Assembly: GCF_022836435.1 (NCBI RefSeq)
Contig: NZ_BQXC01000001.1
Coordinates: forward strand, 2,616,121 to 2,680,120
Direction: 5' to 3'
Source of the DNA: Nitrosomonas sp. PY1
GTDB lineage: Bacteria > Pseudomonadota > Gammaproteobacteria > Burkholderiales > Nitrosomonadaceae
Length of the DNA stretch: 64,000 nucleotides
The notes below the pieces were generated by a model. The model worked only from the letters and a program-made list of their open reading frames with translations. It was not told the origin of the DNA and did no database searches. Below, piece by piece: positions 1 through 11,763 of the stretch. The stretch's first letter is position 1. Each line of letters starts with the position of its first letter. Both the position numbers and the translations under genes were made by a program.

Positions 1-24
1 CGCTCTTCTTATTAATAGATATAG

Positions 25-1086
<1,062 letters not shown>

Positions 1087-1105
1087 TTAATTAAATTAGT
1101 TCAAA

Positions 1106-3121
1106 TCAGAGTATGCTTTTTACGGTTTTCAGCACATTCTCAACCGTAAAACCAAAATGTTTAAAAAGCACATCTGCAGGTGCAGATTCGCCAAAAGTAT
1201 CAATACCTACCACTGCGCCATCCAATCCGACATATTTACGCCAGAAATCAGTCACACCTGCTTCCACAGCAACGCGTTTAACACCTTTCGGTAGAACATT
1301 TTCCTTGTAAGACGATTCCTGACGATCAAATACATTGGTGCAAGGCATCGACACAACACGCGCATAAATACCTTCCTCACCGAGTGATTTTTGTGCATTC
1401 ATTGCCAAACCAACCTCTGATCCCGTTGCGATGAGTATCACTTGAGGTTTACCGTTTGCCGCTTCTGACAGCGTGTATCCACCCTTATTGATCAGTTTGA
1501 TCGTATTTGCATCACGTTTCTGAAAAGACAAATTCTGACGACTAAATATAAGTGTCGAAGGACCATCCTTACGTTCAATTGCATGCGCCCAGGCAACGGT
1601 CGACTCTACCGTATCGCAAGGCCGCCACACATCCATATTGGGAATATATCGCAAGGTCGCAGTTTGCTCTACCGGTTGATGAGTCGGTCCATCCTCGCCT
1701 AAACCAATGGAGTCATGTGTAAACACAAACAAATTGCGAATTTTCATTAATGCAGCCATACGCAACGCATTGCGCGCATACTCAGAAAACATCAGGAAGG
1801 TTGCGCCATAAGGAATCAAACCCCCATGCAATGACAACCCATTCATGATGGCACTCATACCAAATTCTCGCACACCGTAATAAACATAATTTCCGCCAGT
1901 TTTATCACTCACTCCTTTAGAACCCGACCACAAAGTCAAGTTAGAACCAGCCAAATCTGCGGATCCTCCAATCAATTCAGGCAATACTGGCGCCAAACCT
2001 TCAATGGCATTTTGTGAAGCTTTGCGGCTTGCAATCGTTTCTGCCTTTCCATTGACTTGGTTAACAAAATCATCGACATGCTTACGCCAATTAGCAGGCA
2101 ATTCTCCAGCCATGCGGCGATTGAACTCAGCAGCTTCAGTTGAATATTTTTTGGCATATTCAGAAAACTTCAAATTCCATTCAGATTCAAGCTTCTGGCC
2201 TTTTTCTTTGGCATTCCATGCACTATAAACATCTTGAGGAATTTCAAAAGGAGCATGATGCCAACCAATATGCGGACGTGTAGCAGCAATTTCGGCATCG
2301 CCTAGTGCCGCACCATGAACAGAATGAGTATTCGCCATATTAGGCGAGCCCAATCCTATCACTGTTTTGCAGCATATCATTGAAGGCTTATCTGTCACCT
2401 TCTTAGCTGCTTCGATTGCCGTTTCAATTGCTTCGGGATCGTGACCATTCACATCGGGAACAACATGCCAACCATATGATTCAAATCGTTTCGGCGTATC
2501 GTCGGTAAACCAGCCTTCTACATGTCCATCAATCGAAATACCATTATCATCATAAAAACAAATAAGCTTTCCAAGTCCTAATGTGCCTGCCAATGAGCAA
2601 GCTTCGTGGGATACGCCCTCCATTAAACATCCATCACCCAGAAAAACGTATGTATGATGATTGACGATATCAAAGCCTGGACGGTTAAATTCAGCTGCCA
2701 ATACCTTCTCTGCCAACGCCATTCCGACAGCATTGGTGATGCCTTGGCCTAACGGACCGGTAGTGGTTTCCACGCCAGGCGTGTAGCCATACTCAGGATG
2801 ACCTGGAGTTTTAGAATGAAATTGTCTAAACTTCTTAATCTCATCCATGGGTAAATCATAACCAGTCAAATGTAGTAAGGCATAAATCAACATAGATCCA
2901 TGCCCATTTGAAAGCACAAACCGATCACGATCAACCCACTTTGGATTGCCAGGATTATGACGCAGGTGGTGCATCCACAACACTTCGGCAATTTCAGCCA
3001 TTCCCATTGGCATACCAGGATGCCCAGAATTGGCTTTTTGCACCGCATCCATTGCCAATGCACGAATCGCACTGGTTAAATCCCTAAAAACCGGTGCGTC
3101 AAAATCCTTAAATGTACCCAT
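1106..3121 (-). CDS. tkt: Transketolase
   Basis: Transfers two-carbon ketol units in the pentose phosphate and Calvin cycles using thiamine diphosphate. The 671-residue length is typical. The N-terminal part has the substrate-side [10 protein letters not shown], and the TPP-binding motif GDGCLMEG followed by an Asn about 30 residues later. The middle pyrimidine-binding domain has [14 protein letters not shown], and the C-terminal regulatory domain begins near residue 540. An AGGAG ribosome site precedes the ATG. The gene is followed directly by gap on the same strand, so the two are probably co-transcribed. Nothing unusual in the sequence. Confidence 0.97.
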   Translation of the reverse strand: MGTFKDFDAPVFRDLTSAIRALAMDAVQKANSGHPGMPMGMAEIAEVLWMHHLRHNPGNPKWVDRDRFVLSNGHGSMLIYALLHLTGYDLPMDEIKKFRQFHSKTPGHPEYGYTPGVETTTGPLGQGITNAVGMALAEKVLAAEFNRPGFDIVNHHTYVFLGDGCLMEGVSHEACSLAGTLGLGKLICFYDDNGISIDGHVEGWFTDDTPKRFESYGWHVVPDVNGHDPEAIETAIEAAKKVTDKPSMICCKTVIGLGSPNMANTHSVHGAALGDAEIAATRPHIGWHHAPFEIPQDVYSAWNAKEKGQKLESEWNLKFSEYAKKYSTEAAEFNRRMAGELPANWRKHVDDFVNQVNGKAETIASRKASQNAIEGLAPVLPELIGGSADLAGSNLTLWSGSKGVSDKTGGNYVYYGVREFGMSAIMNGLSLHGGLIPYGATFLMFSEYARNALRMAALMKIRNLFVFTHDSIGLGEDGPTHQPVEQTATLRYIPNMDVWRPCDTVESTVAWAHAIERKDGPSTLIFSRQNLSFQKRDANTIKLINKGGYTLSEAANGKPQVILIATGSEVGLAMNAQKSLGEEGIYARVVSMPCTNVFDRQESSYKENVLPKGVKRVAVEAGVTDFWRKYVGLDGAVVGIDTFGESAPADVLFKHFGFTVENVLKTVKSIL

Positions 3122-3281
3122 TGATGCTAACTCCTATATAATTTTATTTATTCTCAGTAAACAGAAATGATGCTTTTTGCAAAAAGGCCCTCTGTGCAAA
3201 AATATGACAAAGCTGCTATTATCTCTTATTTTTCAAATAAAACCAATCCTGTAGCAGGAAAATTCTATCGAGCTCCAGTGA

Positions 3282-4544
3282 TTAATTTCCACGTAATTTA
3301 ATTCCCAGCATTTTGATTTTGCGATAAAGATGGGTACGCTCCAAACCAGCACGATCAGCAACTCGCGTCATGTTGCCATTTTCCTGACCGATTAATCTTT
3401 CAAAGTAGCTTTTCTCAAATAAATCACGCGCCTCCCGTAACGAGAGATCAAGGGGAATTTCAGGTAACACAGAAATCGAAGAAGATTCTGGAAAAACCAT
3501 TGCTTGCTGCACCGCATCCGCAGTAATCTCCTCTCCCGTGCATGTTAATGCCAACGAGTGCACAACGCCGGTTAACTGCGTAAGATTCCCTGGCCAATCA
3601 TAATTACGCAAACAATTTAGAGCCGCCGTGCTGAATTGAAGCACTGAAGAAACTTCCCCTGACTCTACAAAGCGCAGCAAAATTTGATTAGCAAGATCAG
3701 GAATATCTTCTCGGTGCCCCCTTAAAGCCGGAACTGTAATAGTCAAACTACTTAAAATTTCAAACAATTTGGGATGATAGGTTCCTTGCGCTGTCAATTC
3801 CGCCAACGATTGAGAAGTAGCGCAAATCAATCGAACATTATACTTTTCTAACTTACTGAGTAATAGTAATAAGCCTTTTTGTGCAAGCTTGTTAAGCTCT
3901 CCTATCTCCTTAAGAAATAAAACACCGTCACGAGCGGATTCCAGCAAATCTAACGGAGAGTCGGCTAACGAAGTAAGAGTCTCTGGTTCTATCCAAGGCG
4001 TGTTAGGACGGTGCATAAAACGCGCGCATATTTCCACTCCGACTCCTGGTTCCCCCATCAATAACAACGGAGCTTTTAAGCTAACAACTTGTTCCATTCT
4101 TTTTCTAAGATCGGCAATCAAGGGACCTTTTCCTAAGCTTGCCAAAGAAAATACTGCATGAGGTTTATTTTGCCCCCCTCGTAATGCTTTGCTAACGGTA
4201 TTCAGAAGCTTTTGTAAAGGAATCGGCTTTTCCAAATAACCAAATGCTCCAATGCGCGTTGCCTCAACCGCCGTATCAATGGTTCCATGCCCTGACATCA
4301 TAATGACCGGCATCGTTAACATACCATTGCTCGCCCAATCTTTAAGCAAAGTAATTCCATCGGTATCAGGCATCCAGATATCCAACAGTACCAAATCGGG
4401 GCGTGTTTTATTACGCCAAACCCTAGCTTGCTCAGCGTTTTCCGCTAACGCAACACGGTAACCTTCATCGCGCAAAATTTCCGACAATAATTCGCGAATT
4501 CCGATTTCATCATCAACTACCAGTATTGTATTGTTTGTTATCAT
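3282..4544 (-). CDS. NtrX-like response regulator with degenerate AAA+ domain
   Basis: Receiver domain (residues about 5-120) with the acidic pair VDDE, phospho-acceptor Asp in DLVLLDIWMPD and the conserved Lys in EKPIPL. A central AAA+ sigma-54-activator-type domain (about 145-350) follows, then a C-terminal Fis-type helix-turn-helix (LERTHLYRKIKMLG). The AAA+ domain looks catalytically dead: the Walker A position reads GEPGVGVE instead of GxTGTGKE, so the Lys is absent; Walker B reads LFLKEIGEL with Lys in place of Asp; and no GAFTGA loop is visible. It may therefore be a phosphorylation-controlled DNA binder that does not open sigma-54 promoters. It lies downstream of the NtrY-like kinase on the same strand but 442 bp away. 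Length (420) is slightly short for NtrX. Confidence 0.88.
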   Translation of the reverse strand: MITNNTILVVDDEIGIRELLSEILRDEGYRVALAENAEQARVWRNKTRPDLVLLDIWMPDTDGITLLKDWASNGMLTMPVIMMSGHGTIDTAVEATRIGAFGYLEKPIPLQKLLNTVSKALRGGQNKPHAVFSLASLGKGPLIADLRKRMEQVVSLKAPLLLMGEPGVGVEICARFMHRPNTPWIEPETLTSLADSPLDLLESARDGVLFLKEIGELNKLAQKGLLLLLSKLEKYNVRLICATSQSLAELTAQGTYHPKLFEILSSLTITVPALRGHREDIPDLANQILLRFVESGEVSSVLQFSTAALNCLRNYDWPGNLTQLTGVVHSLALTCTGEEITADAVQQAMVFPESSSISVLPEIPLDLSLREARDLFEKSYFERLIGQENGNMTRVADRAGLERTHLYRKIKMLGIKLRGN

Positions 4545-4986
4545 TTAGAATCATCCAAAAACCGTATCTCGTTGATATTTAACTATTGTGCTTATTGAAT
4601 AATAAGGTAATAAGCTAGTTCAAATTTTGATCTAATTATTAGATGCTGTTATTGAGCACTCCCATTATTAAATTTAAACCCTTAATTCTTAAGAGATATT
4701 TCAAGGATCTTGGAAAATTCTCTTGAATTTACCAAAAATACATTAACTTCCTTTACACTGCTTCCATCCCCTCCGTATACAACTTGGTGCGAAATACGCT
4801 ACATTTTAAGTATGCCACTTAATTCACTGCTATTTCCAATGCAAAATATTTCCAACCGTGCTTTCCTTAGTCCTATACAACCACCACCCACACCTAAGCT
4901 AGCTTAACATCTAATACGCCATCGAAAAACAATCTGCGCATTTCACTACAGCGTTAAAACAACCTCAAAAGCCTATTTATATGACT
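4545..4986. other. 442 bp gap between kinase and regulator genes
   Basis: No gene with family resemblance is visible. The only open frame of any length (plus strand 4710-4907) has no ribosome site and a low-complexity, out-of-family translation. The gap is unusually long for an ntrY-ntrX pair and may hold a separate promoter for the regulator gene, but no clear -35/-10 pair or sigma-54 site was found. Confidence 0.5.
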
Positions 4987-7110
4987 TTACGCGACACTTG
5001 CGAATGGAAAAACAATAGAAATTCTTGCTCCTTGCACTTTACTATTTTCAACACGAATAATTCCCCCGTGCTCTTCTACAATCTTCTTTACAATAGGCAG
5101 ACCTAAACCGGTACCTTTCGCTTTGGTCGTTACATAAGGCTCAAAAACACGTGCTCTAATTTCATCTGGAAAGCCACATCCGTTATCAATTATGGCAAGT
5201 TGCACGCCTTCATGAGTCTTTTCGGTCACTACTTCAATCATAGGATCCGGTGTGCTGACCAAAGCATCTTGTGCATTCTGCAGCAAATTATGTAACACTT
5301 GCCGTAATTGTGCAGGATCTCCATGAATAATTGGCAAATCCGAAGCAAGAACAAGCTTTATGACAGCTTTATGTCCGCTATCATAAAGCGACAATACTTC
5401 GCGCACCAGCCCATTCAATTCTAGCTGGCGAAGCGCCAACTCGGGCACACGTGCATATTGATTAAACTCATTGACCATTTTTTTCAATGCTTCAACCTGA
5501 TTAACAATCGTTTCAGTAGAGCGTCTCAGGATTCTCGCATCCGCATCATTCAGCTTGTCAATTAACTTATGTTGTACCCGTTCAGCCGATAGCTGAATCG
5601 GTGTTAGCGGATTCTTTATTTCATGCGCAAGCCTTCTCGCAACCTCGCCCCAAGCAACCGCACGCTGGACTTGTAGTAATTGCGTTATATCATCAAAAAC
5701 CACCACGCCTCCACTCGACAGGTTTGGCAAACGCGTACCACGTATTAAAAGCACTAGATTCCGGCCATCCGCAATATGTGTAATCTGTTTTTGCCAGGCA
5801 CCCGTACCAGTAAATGAGTTAAATCCTTGCTGGATCTCAGCAATAACTGTGGCCAGCAATGGCTCTCTCTCCACACAACCCTCAATAATTGTCCCATCCA
5901 AGCTAATCATCGGAACTTGTAAAATTTGTTCTGCGCTGCGATTCGCTTTTAGCAAAGTCAATTGTTCATCAAACACCAACACGCCCGATGATAAGTTAAC
6001 CAAAATACTCTCTAGATGAGCACGCGCACTTTCAACTTGCTGCTGATGATGCTGTGCCGCTGCTTGTGCTTCTTCAAGCTGTTGCGTCATCAAATTAAAA
6101 GATTCTGTTAATACACCAAGCTCATCCGTACTTTCCACTCGGTGGCGACGACTATAATCCCCTTGAGATATAGCTCGCGTACCTTCAGCTAACAACCCCA
6201 ATGGCGCACTTAGTTTCTCACTCAACAACGACGCACTTGCCAGCGCAGAAAATAACGACAACAATAACGCCAATGTTAATGTTACGCTATACAGCCGCGT
6301 TAATCCTTGTCTCGATAAAGAAAGCTCTTGATAATCCTGGAGTCCTGCCTGAACTTGTTCTGCATCGTTTGCCAATTGCACCGGAACCTGCTGTAAAATT
6401 TGCAATATACGAATGTCTTCTGTAAGACTCAATACATTAACTGGAGTCACTACGCGCAAATACAGTCCTTTGTTTTCAATGGATTCCACCACCCTATAAG
6501 TCTTTTGTATACGAATATGCCGCATGATTGCCGCATTAGGCATTTCAGAGAAAAGCGCCCGATTATTCTCGCTAGAAAACGCAATCACCTTACCGTCTTG
6601 ATTAAATAAAGTTGCCTCTTCAATTTGCGATTGCAGTAATAATTCGTTCAAAATCAATAATGGAGAGCTATCCGACTCCGATAACAGCAATGCCGTCGCT
6701 TGTGCCTTCTTTTGCAGCTCTGTCAGCAGATTTTCAAGCATGGTATGCCCCAAATTTATACCACCTTCTAATGCTCTATCTACTTTTACATCGAACCAAG
6801 ACTCAATACTTTTTTCAAGAAACTGTACTGACACCGCATATACCAGCACGCCCGGCAATATCGCCATCAATGAAAAAATCGACATCAACCGTAACGCCAA
6901 TCGTGAACCAAAAACCCCTGATTGCAATCGACGTCGAAATCGCCCCAGCAAGAACACAACGATGGCCATAAATACAACCACCAGAGCGATATTTATTTCC
7001 AATAGCAATCGGTATCTATGTTCAAAAAACTCAGTATTCGCACCGGCTGTGGCCAGCAAAAATAACATCACTGCCCCTAATCCTGCACCAATAATAATAA
7101 CAAACTTCAT
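4987..7110 (-). CDS. NtrY-like membrane sensor histidine kinase
   Basis: Sensor kinase of the NtrY class, about 707 residues from the ATG at 7110. Transmembrane segments occupy the N-terminus, with an extracytoplasmic sensor region and a further segment near 280-300. A HAMP domain follows at about 300-345 (LSAPLGLLAEGTRAISQGD), then a PAS-like region at about 370-480 and the HisKA phospho-acceptor RLAHEIKNPLTP with His near 496. The ATPase domain at about 580-705 has N box NLLQNAQDAL, G1 DNGCGFP and G2 GTGLGLPIVKKIV. The start is set by an AAGGA site and by the TAATG overlap with the stop of the DUF4390 gene, indicating translational coupling. Its likely partner is the response regulator downstream; the signal sensed is not evident. 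Confidence 0.92.
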   Translation of the reverse strand: MKFVIIIGAGLGAVMLFLLATAGANTEFFEHRYRLLLEINIALVVVFMAIVVFLLGRFRRRLQSGVFGSRLALRLMSIFSLMAILPGVLVYAVSVQFLEKSIESWFDVKVDRALEGGINLGHTMLENLLTELQKKAQATALLLSESDSSPLLILNELLLQSQIEEATLFNQDGKVIAFSSENNRALFSEMPNAAIMRHIRIQKTYRVVESIENKGLYLRVVTPVNVLSLTEDIRILQILQQVPVQLANDAEQVQAGLQDYQELSLSRQGLTRLYSVTLTLALLLSLFSALASASLLSEKLSAPLGLLAEGTRAISQGDYSRRHRVESTDELGVLTESFNLMTQQLEEAQAAAQHHQQQVESARAHLESILVNLSSGVLVFDEQLTLLKANRSAEQILQVPMISLDGTIIEGCVEREPLLATVIAEIQQGFNSFTGTGAWQKQITHIADGRNLVLLIRGTRLPNLSSGGVVVFDDITQLLQVQRAVAWGEVARRLAHEIKNPLTPIQLSAERVQHKLIDKLNDADARILRRSTETIVNQVEALKKMVNEFNQYARVPELALRQLELNGLVREVLSLYDSGHKAVIKLVLASDLPIIHGDPAQLRQVLHNLLQNAQDALVSTPDPMIEVVTEKTHEGVQLAIIDNGCGFPDEIRARVFEPYVTTKAKGTGLGLPIVKKIVEEHGGIIRVENSKVQGARISIVFPFASVA

Positions 7111-7781
7111 TATTGTTCCTTGACAATCATAGGTTTCCCGATCACAGGCAGTTTCATGCGCCATTCCAGTCGATCTGACGTCAATTCCCACTGACTAGAA
7201 GCCAGCGCCTCCACCTGGAACGGCTTAGGCATTCGGGTCAAATCAAACCAAATACGTAGCGATGCCATATATTCAACATCTTCTCTCAAATTATCTTTGA
7301 TAGTTAAGGGATAACCTCTTAAGCGTCCTAACGCTCTCAAGGCTTCTTTGAGTGTATTAAAATTTTGTGAAGAAGAAAGATAATTCAACTGATATTGCCG
7401 TGTCAGTGCATAGTACCGCAATGCAACACGTAACTTAGCGCGCGCAACTTCATCGCTCACCAAAAACCAGCGTGAATCCTCCAAAGTAAGCTTGGTTGCA
7501 AAGTATAAGATGATGCCCTTCTCAAGCGCGCGTTCCAATGTTGCATTCAATGCAATTTCCGAATCAACATTGATTTCATAACCTTGATTCACAGCAACCA
7601 TTTCTACGGATTTGATATGTATACTTCCCGCATGCGACACATTCATTGACAAAATACTGATTAACAACGCAATGATTGCCTTCCAAAGTAACCATTGTAC
7701 TTGGCGAAAATTCTGTTTATTTTTTTTGCAGCAGGGTATAAAAAAATCCATCGTGACCATTATCTGGCAATAATTGTCCAT
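7110..7781 (-). CDS. DUF4390 secreted/membrane-anchored protein
   Basis: Recognised as the DUF4390 protein that sits between rsmB and ntrY in many betaproteobacteria; the molecular function is unknown. A hydrophobic N-terminal stretch (WLLWKAIIALLISILS...SHA) resembles a signal peptide or anchor, followed by a beta-rich domain with WFL and YQLNYL motifs. The start is unresolved. The ATG at 7781 gives a 65 bp overlap with rsmB, and ATGs at 7760 and 7751 are equally possible; none has a convincing ribosome site, so translation may be coupled to rsmB. It shares a TAATG junction with the kinase gene, arguing for a functional link to the NtrY-like system. Confidence 0.82.
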   Translation of the reverse strand: MDNYCQIMVTMDFFIPCCKKNKQNFRQVQWLLWKAIIALLISILSMNVSHAGSIHIKSVEMVAVNQGYEINVDSEIALNATLERALEKGIILYFATKLTLEDSRWFLVSDEVARAKLRVALRYYALTRQYQLNYLSSSQNFNTLKEALRALGRLRGYPLTIKDNLREDVEYMASLRIWFDLTRMPKPFQVEALASSQWELTSDRLEWRMKLPVIGKPMIVKEQ

Positions 7782-9000
7782 TATTTAGACTGAATGGTGA
7801 TAAGGGTAAAGATAGCACCATGGCATCTTCATGTCGGTTGAGAAATTTTTCAATTTGCGCAGCATTTTCCTCATTAAATACCGAGCAAGTCACATAAAGT
7901 AATTTTCCACCTCGGTTTAATAAAACCCACAAAGCATTCAATATCGATTGCTGCGTCGCGATCAATGCATTTAAATCGCTTTCGCGGCGCAACCACTTAA
8001 TATCTGGATGTCGACGTACCACCCCCGAGGCTGAGCAAGGCACATCAGCCAAAATACGATCAAATCCCTGTCCATCCCACCAAGAGCAAGGTTTAGAAGC
8101 ATCACCGCAAATTATCTTCTCAGCGGTCATTTTCATTCGCCCTAGATTCTGCTCGATGCGTTGCATGCGATTGACATCATTATCCAATATAGTCAGCGAT
8201 ATATTTGCTAATTCTAGCAGGTGCGTACTTTTACCTCCTGGTGCCGCGCAAGCGTCTAATACTCGCATCCCATTCTTGACATCCAAAAATATGCCAGCAA
8301 GCTGCGCACCGGCATCCTGCACCGTAACCCATCCTGTTTCGAATCCCGGTAGTTTCTCAACATTCACCGGCTGCACCAATTGAACCACACCAATCCCCAT
8401 CGATTCGAATGGCATCGCCTGGTTTATCAACAACTGACAATAATCCTGTACGCTAATTTTGCTGGTATTGATACGCAACGTCATAGGCGGGTGTTGATTG
8501 CCTTGTTGCAGCATCGAATCGTAGTACTGTGGATATTGCTCACGCAATTTATTGATCCACCATTGCGGATAAGAATAACACCCAACTTCAACGCAGTCAG
8601 TTTTTTGCAGCAAATGTTCTTGCTGCCTAACAAAAGTACGCAATACTGCGTTGATTAACCCTTGCAAAGCTTTGTGACGCGCTATTGATTTCGATGCCGT
8701 AACTGCTTGGTTGATAACAGTATAAGGTGAAGATTTACTGTATTGCAGTTGATATAGCCCAACTAATAATAAGTAGTGCAACTGCGGCTCAGTCAAAGGT
8801 TTTTTCAACAAAAACCCGAGTATTGTTTCCAATTGCCCGTAAAAGCGCAATACACCATAGCTGATATCTTGAATAGCGCCTCTCTGCTGTTTTGATAATG
8901 CGGGATAAGCGCACCAAGTCTCTTGCAACACTACCGTCAAACTACTACCTGAGAGTACTCGCGCTACTACTGCTACAACCGCAAGTTGCGTTTTAAACAT
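7717..9000 (-). CDS. rsmB: 16S rRNA m5C967 methyltransferase RsmB
   Basis: Methylates C967 of 16S rRNA with S-adenosylmethionine. An N-terminal NusB-like RNA-binding domain (about 1-140) is followed by a Rossmann methyltransferase domain with LDACAAPGGKSTHLLEL, the catalytic-site DVPCSASG and the nucleophile motif VTCSVFNEEN. At 427 residues it is normal length. It lies 20 bp downstream of fmt on the same strand, the common fmt-rsmB pairing, and overlaps the following DUF4390 gene. Confidence 0.95.
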   Translation of the reverse strand: MFKTQLAVVAVVARVLSGSSLTVVLQETWCAYPALSKQQRGAIQDISYGVLRFYGQLETILGFLLKKPLTEPQLHYLLLVGLYQLQYSKSSPYTVINQAVTASKSIARHKALQGLINAVLRTFVRQQEHLLQKTDCVEVGCYSYPQWWINKLREQYPQYYDSMLQQGNQHPPMTLRINTSKISVQDYCQLLINQAMPFESMGIGVVQLVQPVNVEKLPGFETGWVTVQDAGAQLAGIFLDVKNGMRVLDACAAPGGKSTHLLELANISLTILDNDVNRMQRIEQNLGRMKMTAEKIICGDASKPCSWWDGQGFDRILADVPCSASGVVRRHPDIKWLRRESDLNALIATQQSILNALWVLLNRGGKLLYVTCSVFNEENAAQIEKFLNRHEDAMVLSLPLSPFSLNNGQLLPDNGHDGFFYTLLQKK

Positions 9001-9020
9001 CTTGCACGACTACCTTGCAG

Positions 9021-9947
9021 TCAAACAAAAATATCTCCCAACCGTAACGGATTGCCGAATAAATAATCTGTCGCACTCAATTTTGTACCTCCCGGCTTTT
9101 GTACTCTAATAATTTGCAAGCTTCCTTTACCACAAGCCACTACAAAACCTTCAGCATTGATTGCAATTACTTCTCCTGGCTTTCCCTGACTCTCAGAAGC
9201 AATCTCAGCTTGCCAGATTTTTAAAATACCCCCATGCAACGAGGTATAAGCTCCTGGCACAGGATTGAAAGCACGCACAATTCGATCAATCTGCCTCGCC
9301 GACTGTTGCCAATTAATGGCTGCATCGGATTTAACAATTTTTGTAGCATAGTTGGCCAATGCCCCATCCTGTTCGACTGAAGATAATTCTCTTTGTTGCA
9401 ACAACATGATTGTTTCAACAATACATTGCGCTCCGAGCTGAGCCAACTTGTCATGCAGTGTTTGCGCAGTGTCATTCATGGCAATAGACAAACTGCGTTG
9501 TAACAAAATATCACCAGTATCAAGCCCTGCATCCATTTGCATAATGGTAATTCCCGTTTCTGCATCACCTGCCAGAATTGCACGTTGAATCGGAGCAGCA
9601 CCACGCCAGCGAGGCAACAATGATGCGTGGATATTCAGGCAACCCAATTGTGGAGCAGTCAAAACAGCTTGAGGCAAAATTAAACCATATGCTGCCACTA
9701 CCATCATATCCGCATTCAACGCCTGCAATTGAGCTTGAATCTCTGGCGTCTTTAATGATTCCGGCTGTAACAAAGGAAGGCCATGCTGTTGCGCAAGTTG
9801 TTTGACCGGACTGATAGTTAGTTTCATACCTCTACCAGCAGGCCGATCCGGCTGCGTCAGTACCATGACAATTTGGTGATTTTGTAGCAGCAATTTATCT
9901 AACGCAATGGCAGCAAAAGTAGGGGTTCCCGCAAAAATGATTTTCAT
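9021..9947 (-). CDS. fmt: Methionyl-tRNA formyltransferase
   Basis: Formylates initiator Met-tRNA with 10-formyl-tetrahydrofolate. The N-terminal formyltransferase domain carries the catalytic Asn-His-Asp set: LNIHASLLPRWRGAAP (Asn, His) and MDAGLDTGDIL (Asp). The C-terminal tRNA-binding domain ends in GNPLRLGDIFV. The 308-residue length is standard. It precedes rsmB and follows def with a 159 bp gap; def, fmt and rsmB all act around translation initiation or ribosome maturation. Confidence 0.97.
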   Translation of the reverse strand: MKIIFAGTPTFAAIALDKLLLQNHQIVMVLTQPDRPAGRGMKLTISPVKQLAQQHGLPLLQPESLKTPEIQAQLQALNADMMVVAAYGLILPQAVLTAPQLGCLNIHASLLPRWRGAAPIQRAILAGDAETGITIMQMDAGLDTGDILLQRSLSIAMNDTAQTLHDKLAQLGAQCIVETIMLLQQRELSSVEQDGALANYATKIVKSDAAINWQQSARQIDRIVRAFNPVPGAYTSLHGGILKIWQAEIASESQGKPGEVIAINAEGFVVACGKGSLQIIRVQKPGGTKLSATDYLFGNPLRLGDIFV

Positions 9948-10106
9948 CTCAAATGAGTCAGACTCAGTAAATCTCTACAGAAGAATAGCCAAAATGAAAG
10001 AATTCAAAGTACAAGAAAAAAGGTGCTTCACACGAATCACTGTGACAAGGTAAGGTAAAGCAACGCAACGCGTCAATTCTCTACCATTTTATAAACAGCC
10101 TTGAAT

Positions 10107-10610
10107 TTACATGGCATGCCGATGCCTTTTTTTTAATTTCGCTATCACGCGCGCTTGTTTAAGTCGCGACCAATACTCAACAAACACCTTTCCTTGCAAA
10201 TGATCCATTTCGTGTTGAATACACACCGCCAGCAATCCGCTAGCATCTAAGGTGAAAAATTTACCATCGGCATCAAGTGCTTTGACAGTTATTGATTCAG
10301 CTCGTGATACCTTTCCATAGACATCAGGCACCGATAAACAGCCTTCTTCATAATCCGACAAACCATTACTGGCGGTAATTTCAGGATTAATAAAAACTAA
10401 TAACTGATCGTGTGCTTCGGAAACATCAATCACAATAATTCGCTGATGCACATCCACCTGTGTTGCTGCCAACCCTATTCCCGGTGCGGCATACATTGTT
10501 TCTGCCATGTCTCTGATAAGCGTTCGTGTATTGTTGTTTATTTGCAGCACAGGCGCTGCAACGGTATGTAATCGATCATCCGGGTATTGCAAGATTTTTA
10601 AAATAGGCAT
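10107..10610 (-). CDS. def: Peptide deformylase
   Basis: Removes the formyl group from nascent N-terminal Met, using a bound metal ion. All three family motifs are present: [15 protein letters not shown] (Cys metal ligand) and QHEMDHLQG (two His ligands and the catalytic Glu). Length 167 is typical. It is the first gene of the minus-strand def-fmt-rsmB block and is divergent from the LysM gene across about 100 bp, which must hold both promoters. Confidence 0.97.
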   Translation of the reverse strand: MPILKILQYPDDRLHTVAAPVLQINNNTRTLIRDMAETMYAAPGIGLAATQVDVHQRIIVIDVSEAHDQLLVFINPEITASNGLSDYEEGCLSVPDVYGKVSRAESITVKALDADGKFFTLDASGLLAVCIQHEMDHLQGKVFVEYWSRLKQARVIAKLKKRHRHAM

Positions 10611-10711
10611 AGAAATAACAATTCTTCCTAAAACAAATATCCAAGTATCTAATTATTAAAGTATCATTATGTGCGTTATTTTTATATAAACTCACGGCAG
10701 GGAAAACGTCC

Positions 10712-11746
10712 ATGCAAAAGCTTATTATAACTGCGTTCATCGGTATGCATTTTATTTTTGCCTCATCGATTAAAGCTGAGAGCATTATACTGCGAAGCGA
10801 TGCACCGGAGCACCATACCGTTGTTCCGGGCGATACGTTATGGGGCATTGCAGCACGCTTCCTTAAAGATCCTTGGCGCTGGCCTGAAGTTTGGAACATC
10901 AATCGCGACCAGATAAAAAACCCGCATAAAATTTATCCTGGTGAAACAATTGTACTGGAAAGATTACCAGATGGACCAAGACTTAGACTCTCACATTCCG
11001 AAGGAGATCTACGAACCATTAAGTTATCCCCACGTATTCGAGTAGAAAATGACAACAACCTGCCCATTCCTGGTATTTCACGTACAGTTATCGAGCCTTT
11101 TTTGAGTCAACCTTTAGTCATTGAAAAAGATGGCTTAGACAATGCACCTTATATCTTGGGCTCAAGCGATGGGCGCGTTATCTTGAGTACTGGCAACACA
11201 GCGTATGTTACTGGTTTGCCTTCAAATCAAGGGCGTACTTGGCAAATTTTCCGCCCTGGTAAGCCTTTACTGGATCCTGACAAAACGAATCTGATTCTTG
11301 GCTATGAGGCAGTTTATCTAGGTAATGTCACTGTGGAAACTTTTGCGGAAACCAGTACCGTTACAATTACCCGTGCCAAAGAAGAAATCCTCAAGGGTGA
11401 TCGATTAGTCGCTGCGCCAGATATCATCTTCGATAATTATATGCCGCATGCACCTAACTTCCCGGTAAATGGGCGAATCATTTCAGTTTATGGTGGTGTC
11501 ACCGAGATTGGAAAAGACGCCATTGTTACTCTCAATAAAGGCGCAGAGGATGGCTTAGAAATGGGGCATGTACTGGCCGTCTATCGCAGAAGCCAAGCCA
11601 GATCGCTGAAGGGAGACATGATACAGTTACCGGATGAAAAAACCGGATTAGTGTTCGTTTTTCGTGTTTTTGAAAAAATCTCTTATGCTTTGGTAGTACA
11701 AAGCACTCACTCGATTAAGGTACTAGATGCGGTTAAAACACCCTAG
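10712..11746 (+). CDS. Secreted LysM-domain protein upstream of dprA
   Basis: An N-terminal signal peptide (hydrophobic run to ...SSIKAES) is followed by one LysM peptidoglycan-binding motif at about residues 30-80, with HTVVPGDTLWGIAARFL and NRDQIKNPHKIYPGE. The remaining 260 residues are beta-rich without a catalytic motif I recognise. Proteins of this type commonly sit before dprA in betaproteobacteria. A cell-wall-associated periplasmic role is inferred from the LysM domain. The dprA gene starts 17 bp after its stop, so the two are probably co-transcribed. Confidence 0.88.
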   Translation: MQKLIITAFIGMHFIFASSIKAESIILRSDAPEHHTVVPGDTLWGIAARFLKDPWRWPEVWNINRDQIKNPHKIYPGETIVLERLPDGPRLRLSHSEGDLRTIKLSPRIRVENDNNLPIPGISRTVIEPFLSQPLVIEKDGLDNAPYILGSSDGRVILSTGNTAYVTGLPSNQGRTWQIFRPGKPLLDPDKTNLILGYEAVYLGNVTVETFAETSTVTITRAKEEILKGDRLVAAPDIIFDNYMPHAPNFPVNGRIISVYGGVTEIGKDAIVTLNKGAEDGLEMGHVLAVYRRSQARSLKGDMIQLPDEKTGLVFVFRVFEKISYALVVQSTHSIKVLDAVKTP

Positions 11747-11763
11747 CATCATGATGCAACGAC

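Noticed and set aside
4710..4907. Plus-strand frame in the ntrY-ntrX gap
   Set aside because: Low-complexity translation, no ribosome site, opposite to neighbours.
6612..7123. Long plus-strand frames opposite the sensor kinase gene
   Set aside because: They are antisense shadows of a well-supported kinase with clear domain motifs.
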